Source: an uncultured Bacteroidales bacterium
GTDB lineage: Bacteria > Bacteroidota > Bacteroidia > Bacteroidales > Paludibacteraceae
Assembly: GCA_902774995.1 (NCBI GenBank)
Contig: CACYKR010000004.1
Location: 1 to 46,049, forward strand
Length of the DNA: 46,049 nucleotides
Direction: 5' to 3'
Part shown: positions 33,827-42,600 of the stretch, piece by piece
Layout: each line of letters begins with the position of its first letter
How positions within the stretch are numbered: the stretch's first letter is position 1
Position numbers and translations under genes: made by a program
The notes under the pieces: generated by a model
Told to the model about the DNA's origin: nothing
The model's database searches: none
The model's input: the letters and a program-made list of their open reading frames with translations, nothing else

Positions 33827-34232
33827 ATGGCCGATATAGAAAAACTCAATCCTTCCGAAATAGTTTCTGCGGAACTACTCGGTGACTTGCGGAAGATAAT
33901 CGATACCGCGCGTTCACACGTAGCAGCTACAGCCAATTATGAGTTGACGATGATGTATTGGCATATCGGTGACCGCATCAATCGCGATGTGCTGAATAAC
34001 GAGCGTGCTGAGTATGGTCAACAAATTGTGTCGACGCTATCGACACAATTAACGGAATTATACGGCAAAGATTTCTCTACCAGGAATCTACATCGAATGA
34101 TACAATTTTCAATTGGATAAGTCGGGCATCCGGGTAGCGCAATATCTGACCGAACTGCCATCCAAAGAGGTTCTTCTGCGCCAATTACAAAAATCCTTAG
34201 CCGCCGCCAAAGAATTATCCACCGACCGATGA
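33827..34232 (+). pseudogene. DUF1016/YhcG-type PDDEXK nuclease, internal deletion remnant
   Basis: The first ~93 residues (MADIEKLNPSEIVSAELLGD ... DFSTRNLHRMIQF) are the DUF1016 N-terminal domain. The frame then stops at 34120. In another frame, 34110-34232 encodes QLDKSGIRVAQYLTELPSKE followed by VLLRQLQKSLAAAKELSTDR, which is the normal C-terminus of the same family. About 200 residues, including the nuclease core, are missing, and the junction at about 34105-34112 shifts the frame. Intact relatives are ~340 aa and occur near type I restriction genes. Promoter and leader remain intact, so a truncated helical peptide could still be made. Whether it has any function is unknown. Confidence 0.82.
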
Positions 34233-34350
34233 GCGGGAGAAGACCGTGAAGCGGTTAAGGCGCACCGCAGAGTGTCCGGTGGACATTCAAGGAGTAAGTG
34301 CGCCGCGCGAGTTCGCTGGGCGAACATAGAACTCCTTAAAGCCGAGATGA
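34219..34350 (+). repeat. Structured repeat, copy 1 (before the AlbA-type gene)
   Basis: Shares CCACCGACCGATGA, then a long block from CCGTGAAGCGGTTAAGG to GAGTAAGTGCGCCGCGCGAG, and the end ACTCCTTAAAGCCGAGATGA, with copy 2 (35861-36010). Possible pairings: GGCGCAC (34259-34265) with GTGCGCC (34298-34304); GTCC-GGT-GGAC; GTTCGC (34311-34316) with GCGAAC (34320-34325); and AAGGAGT (34289-34295) with ACTCCTT (34331-34337). The last crosses the first, a pseudoknot-like layout. Confidence 0.8.
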
Positions 34351-34397
34351 CAGAGACACAAAAAGCAGCCGTCCAAATCGAAAATCTATGATTTTCC

Positions 34398-34428
34398 TTG
34401 TATATGTCCGAAAAATATTGTAACTTTG
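34398..34428 (+). promoter_or_regulatory. Promoter of the AlbA-type gene
   Basis: TTGTATATGTC at 34398, TAACTTTG at 34421, spacing 23 nt. The leader again holds TTGCGCGCGGGGCGCAA (34438-34454), matching the DUF1016 leader apart from one base. Confidence 0.78.
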
Positions 34429-34474
34429 CATGCAAAATTGCGCGCGGGGCGCAAAAACGGCACAAAAAACACTT

Positions 34475-35848
34475 ATGACAGAATCCAACCGCATAGAGTT
34501 TAAGCGCGAGCTGACTCGCGAACTCGACATTGAGAAAGAGGTCGTGGCTTTCCTCAACTACCGCGAAGGAGGTATTATCTACATCGGCGTAGATGACTCA
34601 GGTAAGCCTGTCGGCGTGAAGGATATTGACGGCGATATGCTCAAAATCAAGGATCGTATCCGCATGGGCATCCTGCCTTCACCGATGGGACTCTTTGATG
34701 TGACTATAGAGCGCATCGAGGAGAAATCGGTCATTAAGGTTTTCATTTCCAGCGGTTCGGAGAAACCTTATTACAAAAAGCAGTATGGCCTTTCTCCCAA
34801 AGGATGTTTTATCCGTATTGGAACAGCAGCGGAACCCATGACGCAAGCGCAGATAGATGACCTCTATACCCACCGCGTGCATAACTCTTTAAAGAATGTA
34901 GTATCGCCGCGCCAAGACCTTACTTTTACTCAACTCCGCATTTATTATGCCGAAAAAGGAATGCAACTAAACGATAATTTCCTTCGTTCGCTGGATTTGC
35001 TCACGGATGATGGTAAACTCAATTATGTGGCATACCTATTGGCGGATGAAAATGGTAACTCTATGAAATTGGCTAAATATGCCGGACAAGATCGTTACGA
35101 ACTTATTTCTAATAACGAATATGGCTACTGCTGCTTGCTGACTGCTACTCAAAAGGTGTTGGACAAACTGGATGTAGAGAACAAGGTTTCGTCTGTGATT
35201 ACTCCGACTCGTCGTATTGACACTCCACAATGGGACAGGTTGGCTATTCGCGAAGCAGTTATCAACGCTATCGTGCATAATGATTACATCTATGGCGCGC
35301 CATCGAAGATTGAACTTTTCTCAGATCATTTGGAGATAACATCCATCGGACGCATTCCGCAAGGACTTTCTCGTGAGGACTTTTTCAGAGGAGTAAGTTT
35401 ACCTCGCAATCGTGAATTGATGCGCGTATTCCGCGATGTAGAATTGGTTGAATCTCTGGGCTCGGGTATGCAACGTATTATGCGCAAGTACACCAAAGAT
35501 AACTTTGAGTTCGGCGACAACTATATCAGAATGGTAGTGCCTTACAACTGGGTCGATGTGCAAGAAAAAGTGACAGGTAAAGTGACGGGTAAAGTAACGG
35601 GTAAAGTAACGGGTAAAGTGACAGGTAAAGTGACGGGTAAAGTAACGGGTAAAGTGACGGAAAAGACATCCGATAAAATTCTGCGACTAATAACTGCAAA
35701 TCCATCTATCACGATTGCGCGAATGATGGTTGCTTTATCCATGTCAGATAGCGGAATTAGAAAAGTCCTCCGTAATCTGCAAGCCCAAGGAGCCATTCGC
35801 AGAGTTGGATCGGATAAAACTGGACACTGGGAGATAATCGAAAAATAG
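34475..35848 (+). CDS. AlbA_2-type ATP-binding regulator with KVTG repeat
   Basis: 457 aa from ATG 34475; the frame open from 34430 begins before the presumed start site. Residues about 1-125 are the AlbA_2/Schlafen-like domain (RIEFKRELTRELDIEKEVVA, GGIIYIGVDDSGKPVGV, KGCFIRIGTAAEPM). About 170-360 is the ATP-binding C-terminal HATPase_c_4 region (AIREAVINAIVHNDY, LEITSIGRIPQGL, LGSGMQRI). A 12-bp minisatellite encodes KVTG seven times plus KVTE (35567-35662). A winged-helix end follows (ITIARMMVALSMSDSGIRKV). Such proteins are common in defence islands; a regulatory role is inferred. Changes in repeat number keep the frame but alter linker length. Confidence 0.85.
   Translation: MTESNRIEFKRELTRELDIEKEVVAFLNYREGGIIYIGVDDSGKPVGVKDIDGDMLKIKDRIRMGILPSPMGLFDVTIERIEEKSVIKVFISSGSEKPYYKKQYGLSPKGCFIRIGTAAEPMTQAQIDDLYTHRVHNSLKNVVSPRQDLTFTQLRIYYAEKGMQLNDNFLRSLDLLTDDGKLNYVAYLLADENGNSMKLAKYAGQDRYELISNNEYGYCCLLTATQKVLDKLDVENKVSSVITPTRRIDTPQWDRLAIREAVINAIVHNDYIYGAPSKIELFSDHLEITSIGRIPQGLSREDFFRGVSLPRNRELMRVFRDVELVESLGSGMQRIMRKYTKDNFEFGDNYIRMVVPYNWVDVQEKVTGKVTGKVTGKVTGKVTGKVTGKVTGKVTEKTSDKILRLITANPSITIARMMVALSMSDSGIRKVLRNLQAQGAIRRVGSDKTGHWEIIEK
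35567..35662 (+). repeat. 12-bp coding minisatellite (KVTG x7 + KVTE)
   Basis: Units AAAGTGACAGGT, AAAGTGACGGGT and AAAGTAACGGGT are ordered a-b-c-c-a-b-c-b'. The a-b-c order recurs, which suggests recent slippage or unequal exchange of multi-unit blocks. Confidence 0.92.
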
Positions 35849-35860
35849 CATCATCTGTCC

Positions 35861-36010
35861 CCACCGACCGATGACCGTGAAGCGGTTAAGGCGCACCGCA
35901 GAGTGTCCGGTGGACAGTCAAGGAGTAAGTGCGCCGCGCGAGTTTGCAAAGCAAACATAGAAATAATCGTTTGAGCCATGCGAAATAAGAACTCCTTAAA
36001 GCCGAGATGA
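35861..36010 (+). repeat. Structured repeat, copy 2 (before hsdM)
   Basis: Same element as 34219-34350, lacking ten bases after the first block and with an extra ~37 bases before ACTCCTT. The small hairpin reads GTTTGC (35942-35947) - AAA - GCAAAC (35951-35956). Relative to copy 1 one C-G pair has become T-A on both arms, so pairing is kept. Confidence 0.8.
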
Positions 36011-36023
36011 CCGACCGATAAAC

Positions 36024-36040
36024 ATGGCGAAATTCGCCAT
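36024..36040. promoter_or_regulatory. Palindrome just upstream of hsdM
   Basis: ATGGCGAA (36024-36031) and TTCGCCAT (36033-36040) around a single A, 27 bp before hsdM. No standard -7 box is evident here, so it could be an operator or a translational hairpin. Confidence 0.5.
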
Positions 36041-36067
36041 AAAAAGGAATGATATTAAATTGAAATT

Positions 36068-38329
36068 ATGGATATATCACAATCACAGATTGTTTCCTTT
36101 ATTTGGGGAATAGCGGACGATTGCCTGCGCGACGTTTTCGTGCGCGGTCAGTACCGCGATGTTATTTTGCCAATGGTGGTTCTACGCCGTTTCGATGCGC
36201 TGTTAGAGCCCACCAAGGAGCAAGTCGAGCAGGAGATTGCCGACCAACGCGAGATTGGTCTCACGGATGACGATTTTGATGAAGGCGCACTCTGCGACAT
36301 TACCCGTCTGAGCTTTTACAACACCAGCCGGTGGACGCTCAACCGCATCAAATCGCAAGCCACCGATGATAACAATCTCCTCTATCAGAACTTCGTCGAA
36401 TATCTCAACGGCTATAGCGAGAATGTGAAGGACGTGCTCCGCAACTTCGATTATTACAATAAGGCAAAGCGCCTTGCGGACAATGACCGTCTGCTTGCAG
36501 TCATTGAGAAAATCACCGATGCCCATATCAATCTTACCGATCGTCCGGCAACCGACCCGGATGGTCTGCCCCTTCCTGCTATCTCCAATGTGGCGATGGG
36601 TACTATCTTCGAGGAACTGCTTCGTAAGTTCAACGAGGAGAACAATGAGGAAGCGGGAGAGCACTTCACGCCGCGTGACGCTATCGGTCTGTTGGCGCGC
36701 CTGGTGTTCGAACCGGTCAAAGACAACTTGCCCAAGACGATCTCGCTTTACGACCCGGCATGTGGTTCGGGCGGTATGCTAACCGAAGGACGCGAGTATC
36801 TGATGTCGATAGGCGTGTCGCCTTCTGCTATCCAACTCTACGGCACAGAAATCAACCCCGAGACGTACGCTATCTGCAAAGCCGACCTTATCATCAAAGG
36901 TGTTGACCCCGCAGGTATGTTCCAAGGTAACACAATCGTGGATAACCATTTCTCCGGTTCGTCGTTCGGTTACATGCTGACTAATCCACCATACGGCAAA
37001 TCGTGGAAGACCGACAAGGCGCGTATCTACCACGACAAAGCATTGCTCGATATGCGTTTCGAATTGCCACTCACCAATTTCCAAGGCGAGCAAAAGCGTC
37101 TGGACAGCACACCGCGAACGAGTGACGGTCAGCTGCTCTTTATCTTGGAAGAGATAGACAAGATGAAACCCTTGCGTTACCAACCGCAAGGTAGCCGTAT
37201 TGCTTCTATTCATAACGGTTCGTCGCTCTTCACAGGCGATGCCGGTTCGGGCGAAAGCAATATCCGTCGCTACTTGATTGAGAACGATTTTGTGGAAGCC
37301 ATCATTCAGTTACCGAACAACATCTTTTACAACACCGGTATCTCCACCTACGTCTGGCTGATGACCAATAAGAAAGAAGACCGCCGCAAAGGAAAGGTAC
37401 AACTCATCGATGCCAGCCAAGCTTTCGAGAAACTGCGTAAGAACCAAGGTTCGCGTAACTGTACCATTACCGAGGCTTTCGCCGAGATGATAGTCAAAGC
37501 CTACACAGACTTTGCTCCCAAAGAGGCAACCGAAGATAACCCGATAGTATCCAAGATCTTCGACGGCAATGACTTTCGCTATTATTCCGTTACAATCGAA
37601 CGCCCGTTGCGCTTGCGTAGCCGAATGACTATGCCGAAATGCGATGAACTGCTGTTTGATAACAAGAAACCCGAACTGAGCAAGTACCTGTACACCACGT
37701 ACGGCGAACTATGCTTCACGGGCTTGCAGGAAAAAGTAGCGGAAATCAAAGAGTATCTTCAGGACGAGGAAATCAAACTGACCGACAAACAACTGGAATC
37801 GCTCATCGCCACCAAGAAATGGGAAGAGCGTCGGCAACTGATGACCATTGCTACTGAACTGCTGCATATCGTCGGCACAGACGAATATACCGACTATAAT
37901 ATCTTCTTTGCTAAACTGCAAGAAGCAGCTAAGCACGTAGCCGTTAAACTCGGCAAGAAGATTACCGACGCGCAGATCAAGAATATCGCTCGTGCGATGT
38001 CGGAAACCGACCCGAATGCCGAGCCGGTTATCAAGAAGAAAGATAAGAAAACAGGTGTTATTACCTACGAACCGGACACCGACTTGCGCGATACGGAGAA
38101 GATAGCCGTGAACGAGGATATACAAGCCTATTTTGATCGCGAGGTCAAGCCATACGTGGATGACGCGTGGATTGATTGGGATAGTATTGAGATAGGATGT
38201 GAGATTTCCTTCAATAAGTACTTCTATAAGCCGGTAGCGTTACGGACGCTCCAAGAGAACGAAGCGGACATCATCGCTTTGGATAAAGAGAGCGACGGAT
38301 TTATAAAAGAACTTTTAGCCGCTAAATAA
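36068..38329 (+). CDS. hsdM: Type I restriction-modification DNA methyltransferase subunit HsdM
   Basis: 753 aa. The HsdM N-terminal helical domain (about 5-150) is followed by the N6-adenine methyltransferase domain. The SAM-binding motif DPACGSGGML is at about 229, and the catalytic motif IV NPPYGKSW at about 305. A long C-terminal region (about 500-753) contains coiled-coil-prone helices (AEIKEYLQDEEIKLTDKQLE) and is larger than in E. coli HsdM (529 aa), as in a common longer subfamily. It methylates adenine in the sequence chosen by HsdS, protecting host DNA. The stop overlaps the hsdS start by one base (TAATG), so the genes are translationally coupled. Confidence 0.95.
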   Translation: MDISQSQIVSFIWGIADDCLRDVFVRGQYRDVILPMVVLRRFDALLEPTKEQVEQEIADQREIGLTDDDFDEGALCDITRLSFYNTSRWTLNRIKSQATDDNNLLYQNFVEYLNGYSENVKDVLRNFDYYNKAKRLADNDRLLAVIEKITDAHINLTDRPATDPDGLPLPAISNVAMGTIFEELLRKFNEENNEEAGEHFTPRDAIGLLARLVFEPVKDNLPKTISLYDPACGSGGMLTEGREYLMSIGVSPSAIQLYGTEINPETYAICKADLIIKGVDPAGMFQGNTIVDNHFSGSSFGYMLTNPPYGKSWKTDKARIYHDKALLDMRFELPLTNFQGEQKRLDSTPRTSDGQLLFILEEIDKMKPLRYQPQGSRIASIHNGSSLFTGDAGSGESNIRRYLIENDFVEAIIQLPNNIFYNTGISTYVWLMTNKKEDRRKGKVQLIDASQAFEKLRKNQGSRNCTITEAFAEMIVKAYTDFAPKEATEDNPIVSKIFDGNDFRYYSVTIERPLRLRSRMTMPKCDELLFDNKKPELSKYLYTTYGELCFTGLQEKVAEIKEYLQDEEIKLTDKQLESLIATKKWEERRQLMTIATELLHIVGTDEYTDYNIFFAKLQEAAKHVAVKLGKKITDAQIKNIARAMSETDPNAEPVIKKKDKKTGVITYEPDTDLRDTEKIAVNEDIQAYFDREVKPYVDDAWIDWDSIEIGCEISFNKYFYKPVALRTLQENEADIIALDKESDGFIKELLAAK

Positions 38330-39636
38330 TGAATACGTATCCTAAATATAAAGATAGCGGCGAACAATGGTTGGGACAAATACCCGAACATTGGGAGATG
38401 AAGCGTTTGGCTGCTTGTTTCGCGAAGCGAAGCGAGAACTGGAAACGTGGAGAGACCTTAGAATTACTCTCTTTGCTAAAGGATGTAGGTGTCGTTCCGT
38501 ATTCCGAAAAAGGGAATATAGGAAACACCGCCAAGACAGATTTTTCGCAATACAAAGTTGCGCGGAAAGGTGACCTTGTAATCAATAGTATGAATGTCAT
38601 TATTGGCTCTCTTGGCATAACACCAATGGATGGCTATATTAGTCCAGCATATTATGCTTTTGCTCCCCGTGAAGGTGTCAATACAAGGTATTACAATTAT
38701 ATCTTATCGCTCCGCCGCGCTCAACAAAATATTCGTCGCTTCTCAAAAGGCATAATGGAGATTCGATTAAAGATTTCGGCTAACGATTTCTTATCTATTC
38801 AATATCCTGTACCGCCGAAAGATGAGCAAGAAGCTATGGTTGCTTATCTGGACGAGCAAACCGTTCAAATAGATAGTGCTATCGCTCGTGAGCAGAAGAT
38901 GATAGACTTGCTCGAAGAGCGCAAACAAATTATCATCCAACATGCCGTTACCAAAGGTCTCAATCCCAATGCTACAATGAAAGATAGCAAGGTCATTGGA
39001 GATTACGAAGTACCGGCACATTGGAAGGTTACGAAAACACTTTATGCGCTTTCTATGCCTATTACTGATGGTCCTCACGAAACGCCCGTTTTATATGAAG
39101 ATGGAATACCATTTGTTTCTGCAGAGGCAGTGTCGTGTGGTAGGGGAAGTATTGATTTTAGTCATATAAGAGGATATATTTCCAAGTCATTCTATGATGA
39201 GTGTTGTAAAAAATATATCCCACAAATAAACGACATATATATGATTAAATCGGGAGCAACTACGGGAAGAGTGGCAATCGTTGACACAGACAGAGTGTTT
39301 ACAATATGGTCACCTCTCGCTGTTTTCCGTTGTAATGCTGAGGTAATGTTTTGCAGATATTTATTTTATTTACTGCAATCGAACTTTTACCAAAAGCAAG
39401 TTCAACTTGGTTGGTCGTATGGTACTCAACAGAATATCGGAATGAGGGCATTAGAAAAACTTAGAATTCTGTTGCCTCCTTTACAAGAACAATATGCTAT
39501 TGTTGAATATCTGGATGAACATTTGGTGGGTATAAACCGTGCTATAGATGCCCGTGAGAAAATGATTGCTCTCCTTCAAGAGCGGAAGCAAATTATCATC
39601 AATGAAGTAGTAACCGGCAAAATAAAAGTATCATGA
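38329..39636 (+). CDS. hsdS: Type I restriction-modification specificity subunit HsdS
   Basis: 435 aa with two target-recognition domains: TRD1 about 12-165 (opens PKYKDSGEQWLGQIPEHWEM) and TRD2 about 225-385 (opens YEVPAHWKVT). Each is followed by a conserved helical repeat. Repeat 1 is YLDEQTVQIDSAIAREQKM...LLEERKQIIIQHAVTKG (about 175-215) and repeat 2 YLDEHLVGINRAIDAREKM...LLQERKQIIINEVVTGK (about 393-432). At DNA level the two repeats share an almost identical CAAATTATCATC stretch, a substrate for domain swapping. Two complete TRDs predict an asymmetric bipartite target; the sequence itself cannot be read. Confidence 0.94.
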   Translation: MNTYPKYKDSGEQWLGQIPEHWEMKRLAACFAKRSENWKRGETLELLSLLKDVGVVPYSEKGNIGNTAKTDFSQYKVARKGDLVINSMNVIIGSLGITPMDGYISPAYYAFAPREGVNTRYYNYILSLRRAQQNIRRFSKGIMEIRLKISANDFLSIQYPVPPKDEQEAMVAYLDEQTVQIDSAIAREQKMIDLLEERKQIIIQHAVTKGLNPNATMKDSKVIGDYEVPAHWKVTKTLYALSMPITDGPHETPVLYEDGIPFVSAEAVSCGRGSIDFSHIRGYISKSFYDECCKKYIPQINDIYMIKSGATTGRVAIVDTDRVFTIWSPLAVFRCNAEVMFCRYLFYLLQSNFYQKQVQLGWSYGTQQNIGMRALEKLRILLPPLQEQYAIVEYLDEHLVGINRAIDAREKMIALLQERKQIIINEVVTGKIKVS

Positions 39637-42600
39637 TAGTATCTGAAACTGACGAAAGAGCGTTTGAGAAACTGATTGAACTCAGTTTGGTGGGCTCCAC
39701 TCGCGAAGAACGTGAAGCCGAAGGTGTGACCGATCCCGAAGTGCAAATCCCCGAACCGGATAAATACTACTGGGGCGTACCATCCGATATGGATAAGGTG
39801 CTCGCGCTTGACGTGCGCCGCCTTTGGTCGTTTATCAACGCCACCCAATCCCAGACATTGGTGGACTACAAAGGGCGTGATTTGGCCAAGAGTGTGCAAA
39901 ACCAACTCTCCAAGGCGATCGAATCACGTGGCGTGATAGATGTTCTCCGTAACGGACTCGACGTGGATAATATCCACCTGACTCTTTTCTACCCGAAACC
40001 TTCTGCGGCAGATAGTGCGGAGAGTCATCGTCTCTACGCTTGCAACCAGTTCTCCCTCACACGGCAACAGACCTTCTCGGTCCTTAATCCCGGCTTGGAG
40101 CTGGATCTGGCGCTCTTTGTGAACGGTATTCCTTTGTTCACCTTCGAACTCAAGAACCCGTGGACGCACCAAACGGCACGCAAGGAAGGAAAAGAGCAGT
40201 ACTGCTCGCCGCAACGGAATCCAAAGGAAACCATCCTGCAATTCGGTCGCTGCTTGGCGCACTTCACCTTGGATAAAGATGAGATATACTTCACTACCAA
40301 ACTGCAAGGTAGTGACACCTATTTCATGCCCTTCAACAAAGGCTTGGAGAATGGACAGGGAGCAGGCAATCCCGTCAATCCCGATGGCTACAAAACAGCA
40401 TACCTTTGGGAGCAGGTGCTGCAAAAAGATATGCTCGCCGATATTATCATGAACTATGTGCTCTTTGATTACGACGAAACCAAGACGCAACGCAAAGTGC
40501 CGCACATCATGCGTAACGCCAAGAAGCTTATCTTCCCGCGTTACCACCAGTTGGATGTGGTCAATCAGCTTACCGCCGATGTGGCAGAGCACGGTGTGGG
40601 CAAAACATACTTGATTCAACACTCTGCCGGTTCGGGCAAGTCCAATTCCATTACATGGCTTGCCTATAAACTCATACGCCTTTGCCCGGCAAGCATGTCT
40701 GCCGCTCGCGCAGTCGCTACAGATTTGGCACTCTTCAATACCGTCATCATTGTTACCGACCGCCGCTTGCTCGATCGTCAGATTACCGACAACATTAAGA
40801 TGTTCGGTCAATCCAACCGCATCATTGCGCACGCGGATTCATCTGCCGAACTCAAAACAGCTCTGGAAGCCGGCAAGCGTATTGTCATAACCACCATTCA
40901 GAAATTCCCCTATATCTGCGATACCATTCATGATGTGAGTGATCACAACTTCGCTATCATCATTGATGAAGCGCACTCCTCGCAATCCGGTATTGCGGCA
41001 GATAAGATGAATGCTACTGTGCAGAAAGAGGGCGATATGGATGGTGCTGACATAGATGCACTTTTGGAGCGCTTGATGCTGGAGCGCAAGATGTCCACCA
41101 ACTGCTCCTATTTCGCATTCACCGCTACACCCAAACGCGAAACACTTGAGCGTTTCGGTACGCAGGACGAGCAGGGAGAGTTCCATCCCTTCCATTTATA
41201 CTCCATGAAGCAGGCTATCGAGGAGAAGTTCATCCTTGATGTGCTCACGAACTACACTACCTACAAATCATACTACGAGCTCATCAAATCGACAGAACAA
41301 AACCCGATGTATGATACCGAGCGCGCACAGAAAGTATTGCGAAAGGCAGTGGAGCGCGAACCCAAAACCATCAAGGCGAAAGCCGAGCAAATGCTGCTTC
41401 ATTTTGATAGTACCATCTATCGCACGCACAAACTGCAGAACCACGCAAAAGCAATGGTGCTTACCAAAGATATTGAGTGCGCTATCCGTTACTATTGGGC
41501 ACTGCGTGAACTCAAAGAGGAGATGCACCTGCCGTATGGTATTCTTATCGCTTTCTCCGATACCAAAATGGTGGATGGCGTAGAGTTTACCGAGGCTTCC
41601 ATCAACGGCTTCCCCGATACGCAAACGCCGGAGCAGTTTGATAAGGACGAGAACCGTATTTTGGTCGTAGCCGATAAATACCTCACCGGTTTCGATCAGC
41701 CGAAACTTACCGCCATGTATATAGATAAACCGCTTGGCGGCGTGATGGCTGTACAAGCTATCTCGCGTCTCAACCGTTCGGCTCCTCAATACGGCAAGAT
41801 GAGTGAGGATCTGTTCGTGCTGGATTTCTATAACACCTTGGATGAAATCAAAGAGACTTTCGATCCGTTCTATACATCCACCACGCTTTCAGAACCCACT
41901 AATGTCAATGTGCTGCATGATTTGCGCAACACCTTGCTTTCCGTAGGAGTGTTTGAGCAGGAGGACATCGACAGCTTCATTGAACTCTATATCACCGGCG
42001 CACCTGCTAATGAGTGGGCACCGATTATTGATCTCTGCTGCAACCGCTTCAATAATGAAATAGAGTTCCCCGAAAACGGCAAAGCCGATTTCAAAATGAA
42101 GTGCAAGCAGTTCGTACGCGTGTACTCACGTGTGGCAGCTATCTTGGATTACGAAATGAAGGAATGGGAAAAACTATTCTGGTTCCTCCGCTTCCTCATT
42201 CCGGGCTTGCACGTCGATGTACCTGGGCGCGATGATTTGCGCTACCTCCTCGATAATGTCGATCTCAACACCTATGGTCTCCGCCGTACCGCACTCAACG
42301 AGCAGATTAGCCTTGATGCAGAGGAAACGAAGCTCGATCCTAACAAGCCTGCTATGGCTGGTGCCGGAAGCGGTGAGGTAGAGCGCGATTGGCTGGAGGA
42401 GATAATCCGCATATTCAACGAAAGCCACTTCAAAGGCTGGAACGCTACGCCGGATGACCAACGCGCCAAACTCATCAGCATCGTACAGGCTATCACCGCC
42501 GACAATGATTACCAAACCCAAGTGGTGGACAACCCCGATACACAAGCCGTTGAAACAATCCTCAACACCATCATTGATCGCGTCATCCGCCAAAAGCGAC

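Noticed and set aside
34243..34330. Short conserved peptide encoded by both structured repeats
   Set aside because: A frame stays open in both copies, but it has no start codon, and the compensatory change in the hairpin is better explained by base pairing.
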